Assembly: GCA_021730785.1 (NCBI GenBank)
Contig: JAKFWF010000039.1
Span: 48,501 to 112,500 of the forward strand
DNA: 64,000 nt
From: Hyphomicrobiaceae bacterium
GTDB taxonomy: Bacteria; Pseudomonadota; Alphaproteobacteria; Rhizobiales; Hyphomicrobiaceae
Direction of reading: 5' to 3'
Shown one piece after another: positions 38,565 to 46,975 of this stretch. The first letter of the stretch is position 1. The number at the start of each line of letters is the position of its first letter. The notes beneath the pieces were generated by a model. It ran no database searches. It was given only the letters and a program-made list of their open reading frames with translations, and was not told where the DNA came from. A program made the translations under genes and the position numbers.

Positions 38565-39113
38565 ATGCCGCTACTGCATGTGTTTCGCCGTATTGCGCAG
38601 GCAGCCGCCGTCCTGGTGCTCGCCGCAACTGTAGCAACCGCCGTGGCAGCCGCGGCAACGACCGCGACGCAGGGCTGGTCGACCTACAAGAATGAGCGCT
38701 TTGGTTTTCAGATCAGCTATCCGGGCGGACTGTTCCTGCCACAGGAGACGCCGAACACCGAGAGTGGCGCGCTGTGGGCCACCGCCGACAACAGCGCCCG
38801 CCTGATCGCCACCGCCGCGCCGAACGACACCGGCGGCACGCTCGCCTCCTACCGCGAGTTCGTGATGGGCGAAACCTATGCCGGCGCCAAATTCGACTAC
38901 ACGCCGATCCGCAACTCCTGGTTCGTGCTATCCGGCAGCAAGGACGACAACATCTTCTACGAGCGCATCGACTTCGTCTGCGACGGCCGCTTCATCTACG
39001 GCTGGCAGATCAACTACCCCGCGAGCCAGCGCCGCAAGTTCGATTTGATCGTCGACGCGATCCATCGCAGCTACAAGGTCGGTCGCGGTGATCGCGGCGC
39101 TTGCGGACCGTGA
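38565..39113 (+). CDS. Secreted conserved hypothetical protein
   Basis: A 182-residue protein with a signal peptide (about residues 1-31, AAAVLVLAATVATAVAAAA). The mature part opens with WSTYKNERFGFQISYPGGLF, a pattern seen in several secreted proteins of unknown function, and later contains FYERIDFVCDGRFIYGWQIN and a final RSYKVGRGDRGACGP with two Cys overall. I do not assign a function. The start at 38565 gives the signal peptide; the upstream frame does not. Its stop overlaps the GTG start of gluQ, so the two are coupled. Confidence 0.65.
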   Translation: MPLLHVFRRIAQAAAVLVLAATVATAVAAAATTATQGWSTYKNERFGFQISYPGGLFLPQETPNTESGALWATADNSARLIATAAPNDTGGTLASYREFVMGETYAGAKFDYTPIRNSWFVLSGSKDDNIFYERIDFVCDGRFIYGWQINYPASQRRKFDLIVDAIHRSYKVGRGDRGACGP

Positions 39114-39973
39114 GTGAGGTCTTCAGATTTGCGCCGAGCCCGAACGGGCGGCTGCATCTCGGCCACGCGCTATCGGCTTTCACCGGTTTCGATATGGCGC
39201 GGCGCGTCGGCGGGCGCTTTCTGGTGCGCATCGAGGATATCGATACGACCCGCAGCCGCGACGACCTGATCGCGGCAATTTTTGAGGATCTGCGGTGGCT
39301 CGGCATTACGTGGGAAGTGCCCGTACTACGCCAGTCCGAGCACTTCGACGACTATCGCGCGGCGGCAACACGACTGCGGGATATGGGGCTGCTGTATCCG
39401 TGCTTTGCAACGCGGTCGCAGATCGAGGCCGCACTCCAGCCCGGGCATGTGAGCGATCCCGATGGTGCACCGCTCTATCCGGGTCTGCATCGCGGGCTCG
39501 ATGCCCGTGCGGTTGCCGATCGGCTGCAGTGGGGCGAGCGTTACGCCCTGCGGATCGACATGGCGCGGGCGTTGGCGGCTGCCCGGAACATGGCCGGCAA
39601 CGCTGCCTTCACGTTCCAGGCTCTCGATGCCGCGGGGCGCCAGACGGCGGTGGTCGCCAACCCTGCACGCTGGGGTGATGCGGTGATCGTGCGCAAGGAG
39701 GTGCCGGCGAGCTATCATCTGGCGTGTGTTGTGGACGACGCGCGGCAGGGCATCACTCACGTGACGCGAGGCCGTGATCTGCTGGCCGCAACCGATCTGC
39801 ACCGGTTGCTGCAGGTCCTGCTCGGACTGCCGGCGCCCCTCTATCATCACCATCGCCTGCTGACCGACCAGCAGGGGCGCAAGTTGGCGAAAAGCGCTGA
39901 CGATACGAGCCTTGCCAGCCTGCGTGCGGGCGGCGCAACACCGGTCGACATCCGGCATCTGGTCGGCCTGTGA
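39110..39973 (+). CDS. gluQ: Glutamyl-Q tRNA(Asp) synthetase
   Basis: A 287-residue GluQRS paralogue of the glutamyl-tRNA synthetase catalytic domain. It activates glutamate and attaches it to queuosine at position 34 of tRNA(Asp). FRFAPSPNGRLHLGHALS carries the HLGH motif (16-19), RIEDIDTTR is the next class I signature, and the KMSKS counterpart is RKLAKSADD. There is no anticodon-binding domain. The zinc-binding Cys cluster of E. coli YadB is reduced here to LYPCFATRSQ. GTG at 39110 overlaps the preceding stop. Confidence 0.9.
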   Translation: MSEVFRFAPSPNGRLHLGHALSAFTGFDMARRVGGRFLVRIEDIDTTRSRDDLIAAIFEDLRWLGITWEVPVLRQSEHFDDYRAAATRLRDMGLLYPCFATRSQIEAALQPGHVSDPDGAPLYPGLHRGLDARAVADRLQWGERYALRIDMARALAAARNMAGNAAFTFQALDAAGRQTAVVANPARWGDAVIVRKEVPASYHLACVVDDARQGITHVTRGRDLLAATDLHRLLQVLLGLPAPLYHHHRLLTDQQGRKLAKSADDTSLASLRAGGATPVDIRHLVGL

Positions 39974-40177
39974 GCCACACGGCGGGACATTTCCCATGCC
40001 GGCCAGAAAATGCTTGTTATTCAGCAATTTCGCAAGATAGTCTGCGGCCAGGCGTGCACTGGAAACGAGTGTTCGCGCCGGTCGTCTCAGTGGTGTCGGT
40101 GTCCAGTGAAGAAGCGCGTCGAGTTAACGTCAGCGACCCTTGAGGTCGACAGCACTGCTGGGCAGCCGGCAACGTTC

Positions 40178-41338
40178 ATGGCGCGTTTGCCGGTCGGCCT
40201 GACGTGGAATGCGCCGCATCGCACGGCGTCGCCGGTCTGTGGCGCGGGCGAACGGCAGCAGATGCTGCTGCTGTTTCTGCCGCTGCTGATTTTCACGTTC
40301 TGGCTCGGCGTCACCCATGCCACCCACGCACCGAGAGGGCTGGTCGACATTGCTGCGTTGGCGCCGCCGCTACCCTCGTCGTCCTGGCCGCCGCAGCTGG
40401 TCCCGGCTCCAGCTCCGGCACAGCCATTGCCGAACGCAATCGGCGCCATTTCGCCACCACTTGCGACGCCACTGCCCACAGTCGATGTGGCAGGCATACC
40501 GCCGATCCCGATCCCCGACAGCCAGCCGGCACCGGCGCTCCCGCCTACGGTGATTGTCCCGACCACGCCGCCCGCACCACCAGTACTGGCCGTGCCCGAG
40601 GTTTTCCCGTCCGTTGCCGAGGCGCTGGCACCGCCAACCCACGCCCCGAACCATGAAGTGTGCGCGCCCGTTCCAAAGCGCGTGGCGCTTACAACCCCGC
40701 CGGCCGCCGCCGATTTCGGCGTGCAGCTTGCGCAAGCGGCACAAGCTCAGACCCGGGATTTCGTCATCTACAGCGCAACCTATCGGCGGATTGCCTATCC
40801 GATGGGCGATATTCCCTCCCTCTATGGATCTTGCACGGATGTCGTCATTCGCGCCTACCGGGCGCTTGGCGTCGATCTGCAGGAACTCGTACAGCGTGCG
40901 CGCGTCGGTCGCGGCGATCCCAACATCGACCATCGGCGCACCGAAACGCTACGCGCATTCTTTGCCAGACACGGACAAGAAATCGCCCCTTCGGCTTATG
41001 CCGAGGATTATAAGCCCGGCGACATCGTGACGTATTATCGTCCCTTCAGCCGGGTCTCTCGCGCGCATATCGCCGTCGTATCCGATATCATCGGTGCATC
41101 CGGCCGGCCGCTGATCGTACACAATCGGGGCTGGGGGCCGCAGCTCGAAGATGCATTGTTTGTCGACCGCATCACGGGGCATTATCGGTTCACCGGCGCG
41201 CCGCACCTGATGGCAATTGCCGGGCGTGTGGCAGACTCAAATGCTGCCGCATCGCGCGTGGCGGCCACGCCAATTTCGCGGCCGCCCGGCGGGCTGCCCG
41301 CGCCGCGCCGGGCTGATCTTTCCCTCAGGCTGCGATGA
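40178..41338 (+). CDS. Exported DUF1287 protein with long proline-rich linker
   Basis: About 387 residues. After an N-terminal hydrophobic anchor or signal (MLLLFLPLLIFTFWLGV) comes a roughly 120-residue Pro/Ala-rich segment. The C-terminal domain matches DUF1287: IAYPMGDIPSLYGSCTDVVI, then RAYRALGVDLQELV, DPNIDHRRTETLRAFFARHG and AHIAVVSDII. The invariant Cys-Thr-Asp, the later His in RAHIAVV and the fold suggest an NlpC/P60-like cysteine peptidase relative, but this is inference. The start is uncertain: ATG 40178 and ATG 40262 both precede the hydrophobic helix. The linker may span periplasm or peptidoglycan. Confidence 0.75.
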   Translation: MARLPVGLTWNAPHRTASPVCGAGERQQMLLLFLPLLIFTFWLGVTHATHAPRGLVDIAALAPPLPSSSWPPQLVPAPAPAQPLPNAIGAISPPLATPLPTVDVAGIPPIPIPDSQPAPALPPTVIVPTTPPAPPVLAVPEVFPSVAEALAPPTHAPNHEVCAPVPKRVALTTPPAAADFGVQLAQAAQAQTRDFVIYSATYRRIAYPMGDIPSLYGSCTDVVIRAYRALGVDLQELVQRARVGRGDPNIDHRRTETLRAFFARHGQEIAPSAYAEDYKPGDIVTYYRPFSRVSRAHIAVVSDIIGASGRPLIVHNRGWGPQLEDALFVDRITGHYRFTGAPHLMAIAGRVADSNAAASRVAATPISRPPGGLPAPRRADLSLRLR

Positions 41339-41589
41339 TCGCGGCAGGAGTAATTGCGGCAAAACGCAAAAGCTGCGCTCTGGTGTATCTGCCTTGGTTG
41401 GGAAATTAACTAAATTGCATGGAATTGCGATAAGGATCGACCGGAACCGCTAGAAAAGTCACGATCGCCCTTATCGTGTTTCGATAATGCTCTTGTGAAG
41501 AATCGCGAATACAGTCACTTTGATCGCGCATTAGCCCTATCGACAGCGGGCCTAGTGTAACGGCAGACAACCTAAATTCCGGCGCTGAC

Positions 41590-41967
41590 ATGGACGCAGT
41601 TATTGCATTCGCCCTGCTGATGGTTCTCGCGGTGGCGGTTTTCATTGCAGATCGCTCGGTAGCGGGTCGATGGACCTGGTATTCGAAGCCGAAGCGCGCC
41701 GTGGCTGGCCCCTTCCCACGGCAATTGCAGGGGGAAAGCCAGTGGCAGCGGGTGACAGCCGTGGTCGATCGATCCGTCGTACGCACGTCGCAGCTCGTAC
41801 TGCAACAGGCGGCGGCAGAACGTCAGCTTGAGGCCGCCGAGTACGCGCTGCATTGCCTGCTGCAGGATCTGGGCGGTGTCATGAAGACGACCGTCGGATC
41901 GCCGCTGCAGGCGAAGTCGATGCCCGCGTCCATGTCCCACATCGAGCACCAGGCGCTGGCCGCCTGA
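41590..41967 (+). CDS. Small membrane-anchored hypothetical protein
   Basis: A 125-residue protein with one N-terminal hydrophobic helix (about 3-20, AVIAFALLMVLAVAVFIAD) and a soluble part with a helical, possibly coiled-coil stretch (LVLQQAAAERQLEAAEYALH). I do not recognise it. The preceding 250 bp is markedly AT-richer than the surroundings and probably holds its promoter. It converges with the AEC transporter gene 21 bp away. Confidence 0.5.
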   Translation: MDAVIAFALLMVLAVAVFIADRSVAGRWTWYSKPKRAVAGPFPRQLQGESQWQRVTAVVDRSVVRTSQLVLQQAAAERQLEAAEYALHCLLQDLGGVMKTTVGSPLQAKSMPASMSHIEHQALAA

Positions 41968-41988
41968 AATTCGCAAAGGCGTGTCGCC

Positions 41989-42927
41989 TCAGCGGCCACC
42001 GAACCCCGCGACGATCACGGACGTCGTCACTATGGCGAGCATCGTTCCGAGTGCGACCGCGCCGGAAGCGGAATTGACGGCCCGGCCATGGCGCATGGCG
42101 AACAGATAGGCATTGGCGCCGGTTGGCATCGCCGCGAACAGCACGACGACGGCGGCTGCGACCGGGGGTAGCGCCATCACATGCACCGCCAGCAACCAGG
42201 CGACCGACGGCATTAGGGCGAGTTTCAATACGAGGATCATCGATAGTGTGGGTACCTGCCCCTTGATCTCGAAATTGACGAGGCTGAGCCCGAGCCCGAC
42301 GAGCGACGTCGCGACCGCCGATTGGCCGAGCATCATGAGAACGCGGTCGACGGCAGGATGCAGGCCGAGCCCGGTCAGGCGCCACAATACCCCGGCCAGG
42401 ATCGCCAGAATGATCGGGTTGCGGGATAACTCGGCGAACAGGTCGCACGCGATCATCATCATGCTCGTCTCCCGCGGTTCGGCAACGAGCGCCTGATGCA
42501 GGGAACCCGTGAAGAACAGCAGCGGCGTGTGGATGGCGACAAGCAGGGCTGCTGGGGCGGCAGCCGTTTCACCGAACGCTGCGACGGACAGCGGGATGCC
42601 AAGCATCACCACGTTGCCGAAGCACGAACTCATGGCGATTGCCGCAGCATCGGTCGCCGGGCGTACAAGAACATGCGCCGTCAGCACCGTCGCGGTCACC
42701 CATGTCACGATGGCTGCGCCGAAAAACGACACCCACAGGTCGATGGGGATTTCGCTCACCTCCAGCCGCGACATGGACCGAAACAGGAACGCCGGCACTG
42801 CCAGCGAAAACGTATACTCGTTGATCGACTTGCTGGCCTCAGTGCCGAAGTAACGCTGGCGGCCGGCGGCAAACCCCAGCGCAATTAGTGCGAAAACCGG
42901 CACGATGATCGTCAGTACCTGTGCCAT
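41989..42927 (-). CDS. AEC family auxin-efflux-carrier-like transporter, copy 2
   Basis: A 312-residue inner-membrane protein with ten hydrophobic helices of the bile/arsenite/riboflavin-transporter fold. The N-terminus is VPVFALIALGFAAGRQRYF, and a conserved central segment is SCFGNVVMLGIPLS with the family's GN(T/V)xxLGxP motif. AAMPTGANAYLFAMRHG closes it. AEC proteins export small organic acids such as malonate or malate. It lies 4 bp downstream of a paralogue on the same strand, so the two are cotranscribed and may have arisen by tandem duplication. Confidence 0.88.
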   Translation of the reverse strand: MAQVLTIIVPVFALIALGFAAGRQRYFGTEASKSINEYTFSLAVPAFLFRSMSRLEVSEIPIDLWVSFFGAAIVTWVTATVLTAHVLVRPATDAAAIAMSSCFGNVVMLGIPLSVAAFGETAAAPAALLVAIHTPLLFFTGSLHQALVAEPRETSMMMIACDLFAELSRNPIILAILAGVLWRLTGLGLHPAVDRVLMMLGQSAVATSLVGLGLSLVNFEIKGQVPTLSMILVLKLALMPSVAWLLAVHVMALPPVAAAVVVLFAAMPTGANAYLFAMRHGRAVNSASGAVALGTMLAIVTTSVIVAGFGGR

Positions 42928-42931
42928 GACG

Positions 42932-43906
42932 CTATATCCCCCCGGCTCCACTGCCGACCATGGCACGCAGGACATACAGGACGATGGCAGTGGTGACCAC
43001 GGCAATGGCAGTCGACACCGCGATCGAGGCGGAGACGGAGTGGATCGCCCGTTCATAGCGTGAGGCGAACAAAAACGCGTTCGCACCGACCGGCATGGCT
43101 GCGAACAGCAGCGCGATGGCAAGCCACAGCGGCGGCAGTTCGAAGACGAAGGTCGCAAGCATGTAAACAATGGCCGGGAACGCCACCATCTTCATGACGA
43201 CGATGGTGGCGAGCGTGCGCACCTGGCCTTTGATTTCGTAGGCAGCGAGCGACATGCCGAGCGCGAACAGTGCGGCAGGCACGGCGGCGCCACCCGTCAG
43301 TTCCAGCAGCCGGTCGAGAACCTTCGGGATGCCGATGCCGGTCAGCCGCCACAGCGAGCCCGCAATCAGCGGCAGCACGATCGGATTGCGCAGCAGATCG
43401 AGCAATACGCCGCCGAGCGCGCGTGCGAGCGACGTGGTGCTGCCCGCCGTGCCACGCCGCGCCGCCTCCATGTGCAGCGTGGCGATGATCCACAGCAGCG
43501 GCGTGTCGATCGACACGAGCAACGCGATCGGGGTTGCGGCTTCAGGTCCGAACGTGGTCAGCGCGAGAGGAATGCCGAGCATCACCGTGTTGCCGAAGCA
43601 CGCGCCCATCGCGATCGCCGGCGCATCGATCGCCGGGCGGCGCAGCCACACCGAGGTCAGCAGGGCCATGCCGATCCACATGACGGCAAGCGACGCGAGG
43701 TAGGTCGCGATCAGCCGCCACGGCGAACCTGGTATCGGGCCGATCGCGAGCATGGCGCGAAACAGCAGGGCCGGCATGGCCACCCGGAACGCGAACTCGG
43801 CGATGAAGCGGCCCGCGCCATCCGACAGGTAGTGCCAGCGCGCGGCCATGAAGCCGAGCCCCATGATGCCGAACACCGGCGCAACGATTTCGATGATGGC
43901 CAGCAT
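42932..43906 (-). CDS. AEC family auxin-efflux-carrier-like transporter, copy 1
   Basis: A 324-residue paralogue of the downstream AEC protein. VAPVFGIMGLGFMAARWHYL opens it, the GNTVMLGIPLALTTFG motif is present, and FAAMPVGANAFLFASRYERA matches the C-terminal signature of copy 2. Ten helices are predicted. The pair is divergent from the secreted 5'-nucleotidase gene, with about 130 bp between starts. AEC proteins can act alone, so a heteromeric carrier is possible but not implied. Confidence 0.88.
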   Translation of the reverse strand: MLAIIEIVAPVFGIMGLGFMAARWHYLSDGAGRFIAEFAFRVAMPALLFRAMLAIGPIPGSPWRLIATYLASLAVMWIGMALLTSVWLRRPAIDAPAIAMGACFGNTVMLGIPLALTTFGPEAATPIALLVSIDTPLLWIIATLHMEAARRGTAGSTTSLARALGGVLLDLLRNPIVLPLIAGSLWRLTGIGIPKVLDRLLELTGGAAVPAALFALGMSLAAYEIKGQVRTLATIVVMKMVAFPAIVYMLATFVFELPPLWLAIALLFAAMPVGANAFLFASRYERAIHSVSASIAVSTAIAVVTTAIVLYVLRAMVGSGAGGI

Positions 43907-44038
43907 GGGGACTTCGCACTTGCGGGGGATATGGCTGCGGGAGTTCGGCGCTTGCCGGTCGAGGCCAAAGAATGACGTTCCGTTTCGCGCAACCGACCGC
44001 TAATGTCGACAGCTTGTTTGCGCGGAGACTGCTGAGCA

Positions 44039-45568
44039 ATGCCGATTCTGAAGAACCATCACCGCTACCGTCTGCCGTTGGCGGCGCTTGTTTTGCTCCT
44101 GTCGCTCGTGACCCTGCACGGCGCCGCAGCCCAGACGCGGACACGGGCAACGCTGCTGCTGACGAGCGACATCTACAAGATGAACGAGGATGAGGGGCGC
44201 GGCGGCTATCCGCGGCTCGGCGCCATCATCAAGGCCGAGCGAGCGGCAAACCCCAATCTGGTGGCCGTGCACGCTGGCGATGCCTTGTCGCCCTGCCTGC
44301 TGTGCGGGTTCGACCAGGGCCGCCACGTCATCGATCTGACAAACCGGCTCGGTCTCGACATCTTCGTGCCCGGCAACCACGAGTACGACTTTGGCCGTGC
44401 CACCTATCTTGCCCGCATGGCCGACGCCAAGTTCGCCATTCTGGCAGCCAACTTGCGCGGGCCAGACGACAAGCCGCTCCCCGGCCATGCTGATACGCGC
44501 ATCATCACGTTCGGCGAAATCAAAATCGGCTTCATCGGCGCGACGGAAGAGGAAAGCCATTCCCGCTCGAACCCGCAGGATCTCAAGATCGCACGCACGG
44601 TGCCGACCGTCATGGCGCGGGCCCGCGAGTTGCGCGAAGCCGGCGCCGACATCGTCGTCGCGATTCTGCATGCGACGCGTAACCTCGATTTCGCACTCTA
44701 TGACAATCATGTCGTCGACGTTGTGCTGAGCGGTCATGACCACGATCTGCGGATGATGTATGACGGCAGAAGCGTGCTGGCCGAAGCGGGGCAGGACGCC
44801 GAGAGCGTCATCGCCATCGACCTGACGTTCGACACGCGGACGACGGATGGCAAGCGGCAGGTGTCGTGGCGACCGCAGTTCCGCATGCTCGATAGCGCAG
44901 CCTTCACGCCCGATCCCGAGGTACTGGCGGCCGTGAAGGCGTTCGAAGCCGAGCTGTCGCGCGAACTCGACGTGCCGGTTGCGACGCTTGCCGCTCCGCT
45001 CGACAGCCGGAATGCTGCGGTGCGGACCGGCGAAGCGGCCATCGCCAACCTCGTCACCGACGCCGCCCGCGCGGCAACTGGCGCCGACATCGCCGTCCTC
45101 AACGGCGGTGGCATCCGCGGCGGCAGGCTGTATCAAGCCGGCCACCAGCTGACCCGCCGTGACGTGATCACCGAGCTGCCGTTCGGCAACCTCACGATCG
45201 TGTTCGCGCTGAAGGGGGCGGACATTCGCCAGATGGCAGAAATCGGCGTCTCGAAGGCACCTGCGGCGGCTGGCAGCTTCCTGCACTACTCTGGCATGAC
45301 GGTAGAGGCTGATCTGGCAAAACCGGCCGGCGCGCGCGTCACCGCGATCAGGGTCGGCGCCGAACCGCTGAGCGACACGCGCCTCTACAGGGTCGCCGCA
45401 AGTGATTTCTTCCGGCGTGGCGGCGACGGCTACGTCATGTTCAAGACAGCGCCGCTTGCCACCAGGCTGGAGGATGCAACGCTGCTCGCCAACGACGTGA
45501 TGGTCCACGCCCGCAAACTCGGCACCATTACCATGCAACCCGAAGGCCGCGTGGTGCTGAAGCGGTAG
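44039..45568 (+). CDS. Secreted 5'-nucleotidase / UshA-type phosphoesterase
   Basis: A 509-residue periplasmic bifunctional phosphoesterase. The signal peptide (about residues 1-31, LPLAALVLLLSLVTLHGAAA) precedes the metallophosphatase domain with HAGDALSP, FVPGNHEYDFG and VDVVLSGHDHD. The first metal motif reads LLLTSDIYKMN, with Tyr in place of the usual DxH His. The C-terminal 5'-nucleotidase domain has LNGGGIRGG, TELPFGNLTIVFALKG and FRRGGDGYVMF. It should hydrolyse extracytoplasmic nucleotides or related phosphoesters, releasing phosphate. It converges with the ThiF-type gene 3 bp away. Confidence 0.85.
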   Translation: MPILKNHHRYRLPLAALVLLLSLVTLHGAAAQTRTRATLLLTSDIYKMNEDEGRGGYPRLGAIIKAERAANPNLVAVHAGDALSPCLLCGFDQGRHVIDLTNRLGLDIFVPGNHEYDFGRATYLARMADAKFAILAANLRGPDDKPLPGHADTRIITFGEIKIGFIGATEEESHSRSNPQDLKIARTVPTVMARARELREAGADIVVAILHATRNLDFALYDNHVVDVVLSGHDHDLRMMYDGRSVLAEAGQDAESVIAIDLTFDTRTTDGKRQVSWRPQFRMLDSAAFTPDPEVLAAVKAFEAELSRELDVPVATLAAPLDSRNAAVRTGEAAIANLVTDAARAATGADIAVLNGGGIRGGRLYQAGHQLTRRDVITELPFGNLTIVFALKGADIRQMAEIGVSKAPAAAGSFLHYSGMTVEADLAKPAGARVTAIRVGAEPLSDTRLYRVAASDFFRRGGDGYVMFKTAPLATRLEDATLLANDVMVHARKLGTITMQPEGRVVLKR

Positions 45569-45571
45569 CTC

Positions 45572-46414
45572 TCAAGCTGCGCAGATTTGCGAGGCGACAC
45601 CCGTGTGCGCTGACAGATCGACGATCGTCGGGTTGGTGCCCGAAAGCGGATTGTCTGCGTCCCAAGTGTATTTGAGAGTTTCGAAGCGACTGGCTAAAGC
45701 GTCATACATCAGGAGGCGCCCGGTGAGCGGTTCGCCGATGCCGGTGATCTCCTTCAGGACTTCGACAGCGGCCAGCGTGCCGATCACGCCCGCGACGGCC
45801 CCCAGAATGCCCACTTCGGCGCAGTTGGCGACTGTCCCGTCGGCCGGCGCCTGCGGGAACAGGCAACGGTAGGTGGGCCAGGGCTGGCCCTCGGGCGACT
45901 TGGCGAACGGTTTCAAGGTGGTGACGTAGCCGTCGAACGGCCCGAGTGCCGCGAACACCAGGGGCTTCTTGGCCAGGTGGCAGGCGTCGCTGACGAGGTA
46001 GCGCGTGGCGAAGTTGTCCGAACCGTCGATCACCAGATCATAGGCGCCGATCAGCGCCATTGCGTTGCCGGCGTCGATGCGTGTGTGATGGACGTCGATC
46101 GCCACGTGCGGGTTGAGGGCTGCGATGCGGTCGCGTGCGCTCTCGACCTTCGGCCGGCCCACGTCCGGCGTCGCGTGCGCGATCTGCCGCTGGAGGTTGT
46201 CGAGCGAGACGGTGTCGTCATCGACGAGCCCCAGCGTGCCGACGCCGGCCGCCGCGAGATATACGGCAACCGGCGAACCGAGACCGCCGGCGCCGATGAT
46301 CAGCACGCGGGCAGCTTTCAATGCCTGCTGGCCCTGCCCGCCGACTTCGCGCAGCACGAGGTGTCGCTTGTAGCGCAGGATTTCGTCGGGCGTGAGCATG
46401 GTCAGGGCTGTCAT
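45572..46414 (-). CDS. ThiF/MoeB-family adenylyltransferase lacking zinc cysteines
   Basis: A 280-residue E1-like enzyme that should adenylate the C-terminus of a small sulphur carrier such as MoaD or ThiS. The nucleotide loop is IIGAGGLGSPVA (41-46 core), followed by DNLQRQIAH with its Arg finger, IDGSDNFATRYL, and CAEVGILG. The zinc tetrad is incomplete: the first CxxC reads T181-Y-R-C184 and the distal CPVCG pair is replaced by ADNPLSGT. No rhodanese domain is present. The start overlaps the stop of the DUF5615 toxin gene (46411-46414). Confidence 0.82.
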   Translation of the reverse strand: MTALTMLTPDEILRYKRHLVLREVGGQGQQALKAARVLIIGAGGLGSPVAVYLAAAGVGTLGLVDDDTVSLDNLQRQIAHATPDVGRPKVESARDRIAALNPHVAIDVHHTRIDAGNAMALIGAYDLVIDGSDNFATRYLVSDACHLAKKPLVFAALGPFDGYVTTLKPFAKSPEGQPWPTYRCLFPQAPADGTVANCAEVGILGAVAGVIGTLAAVEVLKEITGIGEPLTGRLLMYDALASRFETLKYTWDADNPLSGTNPTIVDLSAHTGVASQICAA

Positions 46415-46746
46415 CGTCTGAGTACGAGGCGGTCGCAGTCAGAACTATTCACGAAATCTGCGACTGCTTCTACGCCGGCGAGTAACGCAGTTGCCACTTC
46501 GCTTGTCCCACAATTACCCATTGATTGCAGGATAACCTTGGGCGGCGAGCCGAGGCGTGTGCTCGGATCCAGGAAATCCCAGTCATTGCTTGCGAGACTG
46601 AACCCGTTTTGCTTCGCATAATCCCAGATCAGCGGGTCCGGCGCATTCATCAGGCCGAGCAGTCGCTCATGCCCAGACTCGGGAAAGGCCATGGCGCAGT
46701 GCGCACTCATGGGTGCCGACAGGTTTCGATCGAACAATAGCCGCAT
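46411..46746 (-). CDS. DUF5615 PIN-like toxin candidate
   Basis: A 111-residue protein of the DUF5615 family, a PIN-like fold expected to be an RNase toxin. LLFDRNLSA holds Asp6 (usually LLDENLS), NAPDPLIWDYAKQNGFSLAS is typical, and SNDWDFLD carries Asp55 and Asp57. PPKVILQSMGNCGTSEVA matches the C-terminal core. Its ATG sits in a TGATG overlap with the upstream DUF433 gene, and its stop overlaps the ThiF-type start. The usual family partner is DUF433, which is present but short. Confidence 0.78.
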   Translation of the reverse strand: MRLLFDRNLSAPMSAHCAMAFPESGHERLLGLMNAPDPLIWDYAKQNGFSLASNDWDFLDPSTRLGSPPKVILQSMGNCGTSEVATALLAGVEAVADFVNSSDCDRLVLRR

Positions 46747-46922
46747 CAGGTATCGATCATGACATACCGGCTGCGGCGACGCTGATCGGCGGCGAGGTAT
46801 TCGAGCACATCGTTCACGGTGATCCGCATGTGACGAATGCACGGTTGACCCGAACGCTTGCCCGGCTCGAACGTTATGCGCTCGCGCCAGTCAACGGTTG
46901 AGTTCTTTGGTCGATCCTGCAT
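46746..46922 (-). CDS. Truncated DUF433 antitoxin
   Basis: A 58-codon frame, ATG 46922 to TGA 46746. Residues 11-43 match the DUF433 N-terminal half: DWRERITFEPGKRSGQPCIR, then HMRITVNDVLEYLAA. The third part of the domain (normally a segment like GxSEEEILADFPYL and the following helix) is missing. The sequence instead ends RRRSRYVMIDT, which suggests an indel-driven truncation. Another frame reads AAAGMS at this point, consistent with a frameshift plus deletion. The stop overlaps the toxin start (TGATG). Full DUF433 antitoxins are usually about 75-80 residues. Confidence 0.65.
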   Translation of the reverse strand: MQDRPKNSTVDWRERITFEPGKRSGQPCIRHMRITVNDVLEYLAADQRRRSRYVMIDT

Positions 46923-46975
46923 TTTGCAAGTACATCATGTTTCGATAACTTTGGATAGCGCGGGGGGTAGCGCCC

